Shown here: positions 1 to 7,694 of the stretch, one piece after another
Numbering within the stretch: the stretch's first letter is position 1
Layout of the letters: each line of letters begins with the position of its first letter
DNA from: Planctomycetota bacterium
GTDB lineage: Bacteria; Planctomycetota; Phycisphaerae; WQYP01
Reading direction: 5' to 3'
DNA: 33,908 nt
Assembly (NCBI GenBank): GCA_021808105.1
Contig: JAKBCC010000033.1
Coordinates: forward strand, 1-33,908
Position numbers and translations under genes: made by a program
The notes under the pieces: generated by a model
The model's input: only the letters and a program-made list of their open reading frames with translations
The model's database searches: none
What the model was told of the DNA's origin: nothing

Positions 1-600
1 GGTGGCTTCTATGCCGATGGCTTAATGTCCTATACCTACAACAGCTACCAGATTAACCGCAACGTGAATATGCCTGGCTCCAGCAGCATTGCTACCGGTG
101 AACCAGATTCCAATGAATATGATGCCAATGCTCTGGTAGGTTATTACCTGCCCTTAGCCCGAGGATTCCAAGCCGGCCCGGCCGTGGGTGCAGGCTTTAC
201 ACAAATCAATATGTCCGGCTACCATGAAACCGGCAGTCCCTTTGATCTAACGGTTGCCAAGCAACATGCTGATTCACTACGGTCTTTACTGGGTATGCAG
301 GCTTTGTACAGCTTTGCTCCAGAAAACAATCCACTACCCATCAGCATCAACTTCAACGCCTTCTGGCAGCATGAGTTCCTTAATTCCTCAAGAGACATCA
401 ACGCCAGCTTCACCCAACTTGGTGGTGGCAACTTTATCTATAACACCGCCGGCCCATCACGCGATTCAGCCTTACTGGGCTTGGGTGCCAGCGGATACAT
501 CAACCAGCAGATATCACTATTTGTAAACTATGAAACCCAAGTCGGCGATCACCGCCAATTCGCCCAAACCGTCATGGCCGGCGTTGCGGTAAGCTTTTAA
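1..600 (+). CDS. Autotransporter outer-membrane beta-barrel domain, C-terminal part (5' truncated by window)
   Basis: The frame is open from base 1 (GGFYADGLMSYTYN...), so this is the last 199 residues of a larger protein that starts before the window. The opening resembles the strand-turn pattern of the autotransporter barrel domain (Pfam Autotransporter family). Alternating polar and hydrophobic residues continue throughout, with turn-like loops, and the chain ends in MAGVAVSF. That terminal phenylalanine with alternating hydrophobics is the usual signal for insertion by the BAM machinery. The barrel would sit in the outer membrane and export or anchor an N-terminal passenger that is not visible here. 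The ATG at 25 is an internal methionine, not a start. It implies a diderm envelope. A porin-like barrel other than an autotransporter cannot be excluded. Confidence 0.8.
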   Translation, partial: GGFYADGLMSYTYNSYQINRNVNMPGSSSIATGEPDSNEYDANALVGYYLPLARGFQAGPAVGAGFTQINMSGYHETGSPFDLTVAKQHADSLRSLLGMQALYSFAPENNPLPISINFNAFWQHEFLNSSRDINASFTQLGGGNFIYNTAGPSRDSALLGLGASGYINQQISLFVNYETQVGDHRQFAQTVMAGVAVSF

Positions 601-647
601 TCCAACCGACCGCCGGGCTACCACCATGAAAAAAAAGGTGTGAAAAA

Positions 648-666
648 AAAGGTGTCAGGTACCTTT
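648..666 (+). repeat. Dispersed 19-bp repeat, copy 1
   Basis: The unit aaaggtgtcaggtaccttt can itself fold: aaaggt pairs with accttt around a seven-base loop. This copy has extended A and T flanks, giving a longer AT-rich stem followed by a T run, so it may also act as a weak terminator for the autotransporter gene ending at 600. Confidence 0.85.
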
Positions 667-699
667 TTTCTTCAACACCGTGCGCTCCGGGCCACGGAA

Positions 700-718
700 A
701 AAGGTGTCAGGTACCTTT
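700..718 (+). repeat. Dispersed 19-bp repeat, copy 2
   Basis: Exact copy of the unit at 648-666, on the same strand. The flanking bases differ after the terminal T residues (ttatttgc). Confidence 0.85.
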
Positions 719-809
719 ATTTGCTCACATGCCTCGGCGGCACGTACACCACAACCGTCCGAACAGAAACCGCGGATTTCGCTGATCACGCGGATAAACT
801 GATCAAAAC

Positions 810-828
810 AAAGGTGTCAGGTACCTTT
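810..828 (+). repeat. Dispersed 19-bp repeat, copy 3
   Basis: Exact copy of the unit at 648-666. The following 25 bases (ending caccgtgcgctccggg) also match those after copy 1 except for one base, so the whole block has been duplicated. Confidence 0.85.
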
Positions 829-925
829 TTTCTTGAACACCGTGCGCTCCGGGAGCACCGGATGATAATCCGGTGGTTGACTCCGTGTCGCGGACTGACC
901 ACCGGGTTATCACCACGGTGCTCTA

Positions 926-2176
926 TTACACGACGCGCCCCGCGAGCACCGGATGACAATCCGGTGCGTTTGGCTGACTGGCTTGTCGAGTGGCTATTGT
1001 GGTAAGGGCAGCGGTTACGATTTGAATTTGCTCCAGGGTGTTAAAGGCTCCGAAGCTTAAGCGCGTGGTACCGGCCATGCCGCCGGGAGAAACGCTTTGA
1101 TCCGTGCCGATGGTTTGATGGGCCGCCGGGGCGCAATGCAAACCAGGGCGCGTGAGAATGCCGAAATCCTGTTCCAGTTCGTCAGCGAGTTCCAGCGGAT
1201 CCATGCCAGTAATTCGCACGCTGAAAACCCCCACACGATCCGCAGAACTTTGCGGACCAAAATATTCCAAGCCCCGCACTGCGGTAACGGCGGCGATGAA
1301 TGCCTCACACAAGGCGCGTTGATGCGCTGCCACAGCCTCAATGCCCTGATCTAAAATCCATTGCACACCCTCGGAAAGACCGGCAATACCCGGAGCATTG
1401 TGTGATCCGGTTTCAAAGCGGTCGGGCATGAACTCCGGCTGCGTATCGCGGTCACTTACAGAACCCGTTCCCCCTTCACGGACCGTGATTAACTGTTTTT
1501 CCAATCCGGGCCGGATATACAATACCCCCGTGCCCAGCGGCCCCAGTAACCCTTTGTGACCGGGGAATGCCAGAAAATCAATGCCATCCGCTTGAACATC
1601 AATCGGAAGATGACCCGCAGTCTGAGCGGCATCCACCAGCAAAGGCACCCCGGCGGCCCGCGCGAGCCTGCCGATTTCCCGGATATGTTGCACGGTGCCA
1701 GTAACATTACTGCCATGCCCCAGAGCAATAAGCCGCGTGCGCGGAGTGACAGCTGCGCAAATAGCGGCGGAATCTACTAATCCCGTACCGGCTTCCGCGG
1801 CTACCCGCGTATGGGAAATAATTCCACGCGCGGTTAATTCATTCAGCGGGCGAAGAATGCTGTTATGATCCATGGCACAGCAGATGGCATGATCCCCAGG
1901 TTTCAGCAACCCATGAATTACCATATTCAAAGCGTCCGAACAATTCAGCGTGAAAATAAAATGATCAGGATTTTCGCCGTTGAAAAGCTTGTTAAGCCGC
2001 TGCCGGCACGTGCGAATGACTTCAGCCGATTGTCGGGCCTCGGCATACGCCCCGCGCCCGGCGGAAGCCCCAATATTCTGGGCGTAATGAACCATCGCCT
2101 GAAGTACTTGAGGCGGCTTGGGAAAACTCGTGGCGGCATTATCGCAATAAATCCGCCGCTTAAAATTCCGGGTCAT
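926..2176 (-). CDS. Class V aminotransferase, cysteine desulfurase family
   Basis: A 416-residue PLP enzyme. The N-terminal YCDNAATSFPKPP resembles the cysteine-desulfurase-like subfamily typified by Enterococcus EF2568 rather than the main IscS or SufS. The PLP lysine is in FPGHKG (Lys208). A cysteine in RPGLHCAP (Cys348) is placed like the catalytic persulfide cysteine of SufS-type enzymes. By family, it would release sulfur (or selenium) from cysteine to an acceptor in the cytoplasm; the substrate is inferred, not shown. The start has a clear ribosome site (GGGAGGA about eight bases upstream). The gene stands alone with no suf or isc partner visible. Its last fifteen or so residues and its stop are encoded by a REP-like hairpin, so the native C-terminus has probably been replaced or extended. 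Confidence 0.88.
   Translation of the reverse strand: MTRNFKRRIYCDNAATSFPKPPQVLQAMVHYAQNIGASAGRGAYAEARQSAEVIRTCRQRLNKLFNGENPDHFIFTLNCSDALNMVIHGLLKPGDHAICCAMDHNSILRPLNELTARGIISHTRVAAEAGTGLVDSAAICAAVTPRTRLIALGHGSNVTGTVQHIREIGRLARAAGVPLLVDAAQTAGHLPIDVQADGIDFLAFPGHKGLLGPLGTGVLYIRPGLEKQLITVREGGTGSVSDRDTQPEFMPDRFETGSHNAPGIAGLSEGVQWILDQGIEAVAAHQRALCEAFIAAVTAVRGLEYFGPQSSADRVGVFSVRITGMDPLELADELEQDFGILTRPGLHCAPAAHQTIGTDQSVSPGGMAGTTRLSFGAFNTLEQIQIVTAALTTIATRQASQPNAPDCHPVLAGRVV
946..967. repeat. REP-like hairpin inside the 3' end of the class V aminotransferase gene
   Basis: A perfect nine-base stem, gcaccggat and atccggtgc, closes a four-base loop. A sister hairpin with an eight-base stem lies at 856-875. 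On the minus strand this hairpin encodes about seven of the last fifteen residues of the aminotransferase. Confidence 0.75.
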
Positions 2177-2434
2177 GACACAATTCCTCCCGCAGCCAAA
2201 ATCCCCTGCCCGCAGATATCAGGGCATAATCAACGTATGTCATAATAGAAGCATACGCCGTGCGGTTCAATATACCTGGGTTAGAATTTAGGAGTTGGGA
2301 GTTAGGAGTTAGAATGCTTTGGAAGCGCTTCGCTCAAATCTTGCTGGGCCGCGCTGCGTCTTTTCCTGAATCGTGTAACCCACTGTAACCTGTAATCTGT
2401 AACACACCCGTAACCCATAACCCAAGTCACCGCC
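2177..2434. repeat. Intergenic region with G-rich and GTAACCC-type low-complexity repeats
   Basis: No gene is visible. 2287-2329 contains a run of 'ggagtt' units (ggagttgggagttaggagtt) followed by tttggaagcgct. A closely related block lies at 7531-7576. From 2375 to 2422 there are imperfect tandem units of the type gtaaccc/ctgtaa. The upstream part (2177-2260) would hold the promoter of the minus-strand aminotransferase, but I see no convincing -35/-10 pair. Confidence 0.6.
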
Positions 2435-3349
2435 TCACCGCAGATTACTGCTGTCGCGTGCTCCGAGGTTGCGGTAGATTTCCAGTGTGGCTTCGGAATT
2501 ATTTAGCGTGTAAAAATGGATTCCCCGCACCTGCTGATCCAGCAGCCCCCGGCATTGCTCGGTAGCCCATAATACCCCCACGCGGCGCACCGCGTCAGGA
2601 TCACCATTACAGCGATTGACGGATCGGATTAGCTTGGCGGGGTAATGGGCACCCAGCGCGGTTTCCGCCATGCGCTTCATGGAATTCAGGCTCGTAATGG
2701 GCATAATGCCCGCGATAATTGGAATGCGTATGCCGGCCAGTTCACACCGTTCCTGAAAATCGAAAAAATCATGGTTGTCAAAGAATAACTGCGTGACGAT
2801 ATAATCCGCCCCGGCATCCACTTTGGCTTTCAGATAATCCATTTCCTGCAGGCGATTGGGCGTTGAGGGATGCCCCTCGGGAAAACCCGCCACGCCAATG
2901 CCCAGCCCCCGCTTATCGGCGTGCGTTCCGCTTTGATTAAACGCCTGGATAAAGCCCACCAGGTCCGACGCATGATGAAAATCATCCTCCGCACGATCAT
3001 AACCCGCCACATCGCGCGGGGCATCACCGCCCAGGGCCAGAATATTGCTAACCCCCGCCGCGGCGTAACGCTGAAGAATCGCGCTGATATCCGCTTGCTT
3101 ATGGCACACACACGTCAAATGCGGCACCGGATCCAGTGTTGTTTCCTGCTTGATCCGCATCACCAGCGCGTGGGTGCGGTCGCGCGTGGAGCCGCCGGCA
3201 CCATACGTGACGGACACAAATGAAGGCTTCAGCGATTCCAGACGGGTGATGTGCTCAAAAAGCGTCTGGGCCGTCGCATCACTTTTCGGCGGGAAGAACT
3301 CGAACGAAAACGTGGTTGTGTCACGGGCTAGAATATCAGCAATGTGCAT
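2435..3349 (-). CDS. metF: 5,10-methylenetetrahydrofolate reductase
   Basis: Reduces methylenetetrahydrofolate to methyl-THF, the methyl donor for methionine synthesis, using FAD in a TIM barrel. The family signatures are present in order: FSFEFFPPKS with the catalytic-type glutamate near the N-terminus, VTYGAGGSTR, HLTCV, NILALGGDAPRD, GFPEGHPS, DYIVTQLFFDN and IPIIAGIMPI. The product from the ATG at 3349 is 304 residues, the normal MetF length. This start has AAAGGA nine bases upstream. A longer frame up to 3454 adds 35 residues that do not look like MetF and has no ribosome site. It stands alone on the minus strand, 279 bases after the peptidase operon. I recognised no SAM riboswitch in that gap, though structure prediction was not possible. 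Confidence 0.95.
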   Translation of the reverse strand: MHIADILARDTTTFSFEFFPPKSDATAQTLFEHITRLESLKPSFVSVTYGAGGSTRDRTHALVMRIKQETTLDPVPHLTCVCHKQADISAILQRYAAAGVSNILALGGDAPRDVAGYDRAEDDFHHASDLVGFIQAFNQSGTHADKRGLGIGVAGFPEGHPSTPNRLQEMDYLKAKVDAGADYIVTQLFFDNHDFFDFQERCELAGIRIPIIAGIMPITSLNSMKRMAETALGAHYPAKLIRSVNRCNGDPDAVRRVGVLWATEQCRGLLDQQVRGIHFYTLNNSEATLEIYRNLGARDSSNLR

Positions 3350-3628
3350 TCGTATCCATCCTTTCATCCGGATAGACAGATGATAACATTGCAGCCTCGG
3401 GAATGCAACATGCAAATATCCGTCCGCGTCTGTATTGCGCGGCAATATTGCCACGCCCCCGATTCTGGACCATTAGATAGAAGCGATGCCGATTCAGGCG
3501 GCTTTCGGCGCGCATTTTGGCGGCCTACGCGTGGCACGGATGAAACGGCCACGGCTGGCAGCTTGTCCAAGCAGCCGCCGGAATTGGAACGGGTCCAGAC
3601 TGTCCCGTTTGCGCGGCGAGGGGACCGC

Positions 3629-4579
3629 CTATCTTCCTCGCCGAGTCCATTCCTCAAGCCGTAGCCGCAGATACTTCTGACCGCGTGGGTCGCGCATTCG
3701 GTCTCCAGTGGCACCGGTCCATCGACCAATATATTTTTCGTTGAAGAGCCGCAAGGCATTATCTATATCTTCATTCCCGGCAGTTGCCTTAAAGCTGCTC
3801 AGACAGCCATTGACCTGCCCTCGGAATGACGCATTACCCTCGAAGAGCCATTTTCCAAGCTCTATAAGAATCTGGCCACGACCTTGGGCATTGTCAGTGG
3901 ACACTGGCAACACCTGAATGAAGAGGCAAGTCTGGATGGGCGAGTCAATGGCCGACGCAAAAATTGTCTCGCCGGCCCCGCTGGATAAATGAAACGTCCC
4001 CCCAGAAGCCTCGCGCGTACGCCTCAGCAGCGTTCGGGCCTTTTCACTTGGTACCGTCAGAGCCTTCGACCATATCCATGCGATTTTATCTCCCTTAAAG
4101 CTCACGACGGCGGCATTCACAAGGCCGAGCGGTTGCGCCAATTCGGTAATACGACACGCCACCATTACCGGTGAAACATTTGCTTTCTTGGCAAGTTTTC
4201 GGATAGTTGCAGCATCCACGGGCGGTGCGCCGGCAATCCGCTGAATCTCTTCCTTGGGTAACAACATTTCCGCCGCCACACGGTCCGCGGCTTTTTCCTC
4301 ACTGTGGTTCGACCCGAAGTACTCGGCATCAGAGCGCACTTCGGACTTGCTTCCTAAAAGCAGATGAGCTAATTCGTGGGCAAGCGTAAAACGTTGGCGC
4401 ACGGATGGCATCGTGTTATTGATAGTGATCCGGATAATGTTGTTATTTTGGATACACCAGCCGGCGCAGCCAGCTAGCGGTTTAAAGCAAACTTCGACAC
4501 CAAGGCGGGCGGCAACCGCCTCAGGCCCTTTTGGAAAGTTTTCCTTCGAGATGAATAAGGCGTCTAACAAATCCATCAT
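3629..4579 (-). CDS. ImmA/IrrE-family metallopeptidase
   Basis: A 316-residue zinc peptidase. The motif FTLAHELAHLLLGSK gives HExxH at residues 68-72, followed by EEKAADRVAAEMLLPKEEI, the downstream acidic ligand helix typical of ImmA/IrrE (COG2856). Such proteins cleave repressors, for example ImmA on ImmR or IrrE/PprI on DdrO, and are common in toxin-antitoxin, prophage and stress modules. The remaining C-terminal half, from about residue 170, is a separate domain I do not recognise. There is no helix-turn-helix fusion. It is the last gene of a three-gene operon: the preceding gene stops only five bases upstream, and the weak ribosome site suggests translational coupling. Two adjacent methionines (4579, 4576) could each start it. 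The substrate is unknown; the adjacent 91-residue protein is a natural candidate. Confidence 0.85.
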   Translation of the reverse strand: MMDLLDALFISKENFPKGPEAVAARLGVEVCFKPLAGCAGWCIQNNNIIRITINNTMPSVRQRFTLAHELAHLLLGSKSEVRSDAEYFGSNHSEEKAADRVAAEMLLPKEEIQRIAGAPPVDAATIRKLAKKANVSPVMVACRITELAQPLGLVNAAVVSFKGDKIAWIWSKALTVPSEKARTLLRRTREASGGTFHLSSGAGETIFASAIDSPIQTCLFIQVLPVSTDNAQGRGQILIELGKWLFEGNASFRGQVNGCLSSFKATAGNEDIDNALRLFNEKYIGRWTGATGDRMRDPRGQKYLRLRLEEWTRRGR

Positions 4580-4584
4580 GGCAG

Positions 4585-4860
4585 CTATCGGCCCGTCAGC
4601 GGCCGAATTCCCAGAACAGCGTTGATATCGTCCAGCAAGCTCTGCTTGGTTGGGGAATCCAGATCGGCCAGCTTAACGCCTCTGAATTTCAGCTTAACGG
4701 CAGGGTGCAACTCCAGAAGTTGGTGAATGTGGTTTGCCAACGGATCGCCGGGAAATGGCGATTTCCTCGGCAAAGATTCCAGGAACTGTGCAACTACCTT
4801 GGAATCACCGATGGAATAAGGTTCTTGTTCCTGCTTAGATAAGGTCATATGCGTTTTCAT
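4585..4860 (-). CDS. Hypothetical 91-residue protein between GNAT and ImmA/IrrE genes
   Basis: I do not recognise this protein. It has 91 residues, is hydrophilic, has no cysteines and no membrane segment, and has a probable helical C-terminal half (SPTKQSLLDDINAVLGIRPL). Its ATG overlaps the stop of the GNAT gene as ATGA, and a modest AAGGG site lies about eight bases upstream. It ends five bases before the peptidase gene. This packing indicates one transcript and stoichiometric or coupled translation. Plausible roles are an antitoxin-like partner of the acetyltransferase or a substrate or regulator of the peptidase; both are inference. A second ATG at 4848 could be the true start. Confidence 0.7.
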   Translation of the reverse strand: MKTHMTLSKQEQEPYSIGDSKVVAQFLESLPRKSPFPGDPLANHIHQLLELHPAVKLKFRGVKLADLDSPTKQSLLDDINAVLGIRPLTGR

Positions 4861-5462
4861 AAAGCCAACCCTTTATTTCGCAGCCAACTTTGGGCATGCT
4901 CTGGCTTCAACTCCATCTTGATTTTACCGTCCGGCTCCGTGGAATGCGAATCAAATCCACGTTTCTTGTAGAATTGAATTGTCGCTTCCGCGGGGATTGA
5001 CCTCAGCACTGTGCGGCCCTTCAGGCCGAGACCATAGCTGTGGGCGACGGCCTGCAGGAGCAGCGCAGACCCAACACCCCGATAACCCAGGTTCGCCAAG
5101 AGCAGCCCGCGGCTCGTTGGTTTCGTAGCCAAGAGCAGAACCTCAATGGCGAGGTTAGCAGGGTTAAAGAATGACGCAGCGCCAACCTGGTAAAGCATGG
5201 CACCGCAAATCTCGTCAGTATCCGCCACACTCACCCCAACGCAAATAAAATCTCGGCAGCCCTGAGCTTGTGCGGCAATGTCCGCCCACTTCCAATCTCG
5301 GTCTTCCGGACAGTTTTTCGTCGATGTTGCGTCGAGATCATTCCACCAGACGCGATCAATTCGGGCCCGCGCAAGCCCGGGCGTCAATTCGACTATTTTT
5401 GCGGACAGGTCTCTTCCTGATGAAACGTCCAGCAGCGATACTTTACCCGGTAACAACGCCAT
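4857..5462 (-). CDS. GNAT-family N-acetyltransferase
   Basis: A 201-residue protein. The acetyl-CoA binding motif is recognisable as LGYRGVGSALLLQAV (GYRGVGSA at 126-133), matching the R/Q-x-x-G-x-G/A pattern of GNAT enzymes. FYKKRGF at 164-170 is the usual C-terminal strand-helix element. The first 70 residues contain a WWND and tryptophan-rich segment unlike small-molecule acetylators I know. It leads the operon GNAT / 91-aa protein / ImmA-IrrE peptidase with a four-base ATGA overlap to the next gene. Some GNAT proteins are toxins acetylating aminoacyl-tRNA (TacT, AtaT), usually with a DUF1778 or ribbon-helix-helix antitoxin; neither partner is recognisable here, so toxin function is only a hypothesis. 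The operon is divergent from the glycosyltransferase gene. Confidence 0.85.
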   Translation of the reverse strand: MALLPGKVSLLDVSSGRDLSAKIVELTPGLARARIDRVWWNDLDATSTKNCPEDRDWKWADIAAQAQGCRDFICVGVSVADTDEICGAMLYQVGAASFFNPANLAIEVLLLATKPTSRGLLLANLGYRGVGSALLLQAVAHSYGLGLKGRTVLRSIPAEATIQFYKKRGFDSHSTEPDGKIKMELKPEHAQSWLRNKGLAL

Positions 5463-5611
5463 GCGTCCGCCTATTCAGCACTCAAGCAAGGCGCGGAGTA
5501 TGGTCTGCGGCCCGTGTTACGTCAACACATGTCCGCTAACAGTTGACCGCAACCTTCGATATTGTTCTGCGTTATACCAACAGCGTGTCCATCCTCCATG
5601 GAGTTCAGACG

Positions 5612-7510
5612 TTGACTGCTGCATCGGCTAACAATAATCACAATTTGGAAAGCAGCCAGGATGCAGCTTTTCCCGGCAAATCGCTGCCGGAAAGGCGATC
5701 ACTTGTTGCGGGATTTCTCCTGACGGTTTTTCTGATCCTGTACGCTCTGCTGCTGCATAGCTTTTATGAGCCTGCGCATCCGGGGGTGGATCAGAATGGT
5801 TACATGGTTACAGCGCGGCTTTTAAGCCAGCACGGGCGGCTCTATTTTCGGCCGCACAATCCGCTGCAATTTGCCGGCCGCATGATGGTGCTTACGCCGG
5901 ACGGCAAAATTTTTGCCAAATATCCGCCCGGCGTGGGGTTTCTCGGCGCGATCGCCCGCATGATCTACCGCCCGTCGGCAATGTACCTTGTCGATCCGAT
6001 CTGCACGGTTATGGCTCTATTTTTTGCCTATTTACTTTTCCGATCACTTCTCGATCCGTTCATGGCATTGATCGGCGTGATCTGGCTGGGGCTGAATCCT
6101 GTTACGCTCACGTATGCTGATGATGCCAACTCGCATGGCGCAGCCCTGGGCTTTACCGTGCTGGGATTCTGGGCTCTTTTAAGCTGGTGGCGCAAAGGCG
6201 GCACCTGGCGCGGCATTATTGCCGGCGCGGCTCTGGGGTTCTGCTGTAGCATTCGATATACAGAATTTCTCTGGTGCCTGCCTCTGCTGGCGGTGATCGT
6301 CATGGCAGTTCAGGAGCGCCGACGTTCCTGGCGGCAGGGCCTGACCGTGCTGCTGGCGTTTGCTGTGCCCGTGGGGATTCTGGCATTGGTTAACTGGGCA
6401 TCTTTCGGCGCGCCCTGGCGCACGGGTTACTGGTTCTGTAAAGAGCAGACCGGTTTTGCCTGGCATTATTTCATCGGCAACCCCACGGGCGTGATACCGC
6501 GCCAGGGCAACTGGCAAAGCCTGCTGGAACAGATGGAGAACCTTGGATTATTCCTGCTTTTTCCGCTGGCCATGGCGGGGCTGATCCGTCTGTTCTGGAG
6601 TCGTCGGAAGTTGGCGCTGGCGGTTGGATTATGGGTTATTCCCAGTGCGGTGGTTTACCTTTTTTATTACTGGGCACCGACCAATGATTTCACAACCGGT
6701 TATCTGCGGTTTTTTCTGGATATTTTTCCCGCCCTGATCATGGTGGCGCTCTGGTTTTTGTCCCGGGCCGCCGGCCCCAATGCCGCATCCCGCGCACTGG
6801 TGGTGGGCGTGCTGACGTCAGTCAGCACCGGTTACAGCGCCTATACCATCACGCCCCAACTGCTCAATGCCAAGGGTCAGAAGCTGCAACTCATCGCGGC
6901 GCGGCAGGCGCTAAGGCAACAGCTAAAACCCGGCAGCGTGGTTTTTGCAGATGAGCAAATGTGTAATTATCTCAATAGCATGGGTGGATACAAACTCTAT
7001 TCCGCCTCCATTTTTTCACCGCAGGCTTTTCAGCAATTTAATCATGTCGCAACTCATTCCGGCCCCATTCCCTTCCAGCAGGCCCGCGCGGACCTCTACG
7101 CCCGTCTGCTGGGGCGGAAGACCGCCGGTGGCCAATGGGAAGCCAAACCCCTGGCGCAGCTTCACGGCATCGAACTGCACCTGATGCAAAGTGCGTGGGA
7201 AAAGCATCAGCAGGTTGCCTTTCTCATTCCCACCACCCAATTGTGGCCGCTGGTGCCGCATGAGCCGGGCGTGACCATCCGCACGCTTGCTGTGCTGGAT
7301 GCCTTTTCCATGCCGGCGTGGAATACTACCCAATGGCTGGGCGGTAATGTGCCAAAAAATCCACGTTTAATGCGGCGCTTACAGCTTATGCGAAGAAACC
7401 TGCTCCTGCGCGGCCAGAGAACCCTGCTGGTATTATCACCCCAGCACACGGTACGCCCGGGCGCAGAGTCGCTGACTGCATTCAATAACGCTGCCTCCGT
7501 CGCGCAATAG
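5612..7510 (+). CDS. GT39-like multi-membrane glycosyltransferase
   Basis: About 632 residues with many hydrophobic segments in the first 460, then a soluble C-terminal region. An acidic residue in the first periplasmic loop (YEPAHPGVDQNGYM) is typical of the dolichyl/undecaprenyl-phosphate sugar transferase superfamily (GT39/ArnT/PMT). Such enzymes transfer sugars from polyprenyl phosphate to lipid or protein on the outer face of the inner membrane. The acceptor is unknown. The start is uncertain: the frame is open from a TTG at 5543, but a TTG at 5612 has GGAG eight bases upstream and fits better with the first membrane segment (VAGFLLTVFLILYALLL). A GTG at 5585 is also possible. It is divergent from the GNAT operon with a short shared promoter region, and nothing follows it in operon. 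Confidence 0.75.
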   Translation: MTAASANNNHNLESSQDAAFPGKSLPERRSLVAGFLLTVFLILYALLLHSFYEPAHPGVDQNGYMVTARLLSQHGRLYFRPHNPLQFAGRMMVLTPDGKIFAKYPPGVGFLGAIARMIYRPSAMYLVDPICTVMALFFAYLLFRSLLDPFMALIGVIWLGLNPVTLTYADDANSHGAALGFTVLGFWALLSWWRKGGTWRGIIAGAALGFCCSIRYTEFLWCLPLLAVIVMAVQERRRSWRQGLTVLLAFAVPVGILALVNWASFGAPWRTGYWFCKEQTGFAWHYFIGNPTGVIPRQGNWQSLLEQMENLGLFLLFPLAMAGLIRLFWSRRKLALAVGLWVIPSAVVYLFYYWAPTNDFTTGYLRFFLDIFPALIMVALWFLSRAAGPNAASRALVVGVLTSVSTGYSAYTITPQLLNAKGQKLQLIAARQALRQQLKPGSVVFADEQMCNYLNSMGGYKLYSASIFSPQAFQQFNHVATHSGPIPFQQARADLYARLLGRKTAGGQWEAKPLAQLHGIELHLMQSAWEKHQQVAFLIPTTQLWPLVPHEPGVTIRTLAVLDAFSMPAWNTTQWLGGNVPKNPRLMRRLQLMRRNLLLRGQRTLLVLSPQHTVRPGAESLTAFNNAASVAQ

Positions 7511-7694
7511 CGCGCGACGCGGCGGTGGAAGGAGTTAGAAGTCAGGAGTTGGGAGTTGGAAGGTTTTGGAGGCGCTGCTATTTTGTTTAACAGATGCAGG
7601 TGCCCCATTTCAGCGCTTCGTGGCCTTTGCTGATCGCCGCACATACTGAATATACTGCTCCTACTGAACTTTCTGCCATTACTGACGCCTTGCC
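7511..7694. repeat. Intergenic repeats: ggagtt block and tactg block
   Basis: This gap between convergent genes has two low-complexity blocks. 7531-7576 (ggagttagaa, gtcaggagttgggagttgg, ttttggaggcgct) is related to 2287-2329. 7638-7690 (catactgaatatactgctcc, ctactgaac, cattactgac) is related to the tandem atactgcat units at 11838-11880. No gene is supported. Confidence 0.55.

Larger units (their letters stand above)
601..925. repeat. Intergenic cluster of REP-like palindromic repeats
   Basis: No gene is supported here. The stretch holds three direct copies of the 19-base unit aaaggtgtcaggtaccttt (648-666, 700-718, 810-828). The first and third copies share a longer unit of about 44 bases (648-691 and 810-853), differing visibly at one base. 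There is a copy of the 'ccgcggatt...cacgcggataaa' repeat at about 768-798. Hairpins rich in 'ccgg' lie at 856-875 and, together with 898-924, form a larger imperfect stem. An open frame across it reads repeat peptides such as KVSGTFFL and is not a gene. Confidence 0.8.

Noticed and set aside
648-828. CRISPR array suspected from three repeats in 180 bases
   Set aside because: The spacings are unequal (33 and 91 bases), the units are palindromic and dispersed elsewhere, and no cas gene is near.
640-1005. 121-codon plus-strand open frame
   Set aside because: It translates repeat units (KVSGTFFL twice) and overlaps the aminotransferase end; it is made of palindromic repeats.
3350-3628. Possible SAM riboswitch ahead of metF
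   Set aside because: No recognisable SAM-I, SAM-II or SAH core sequence was seen by eye on the minus strand; not claimed.
3364-3759. 131-codon minus-strand frame upstream of metF
   Set aside because: It overlaps the ImmA/IrrE gene end in another frame, lacks a ribosome site, and looks like no protein family.
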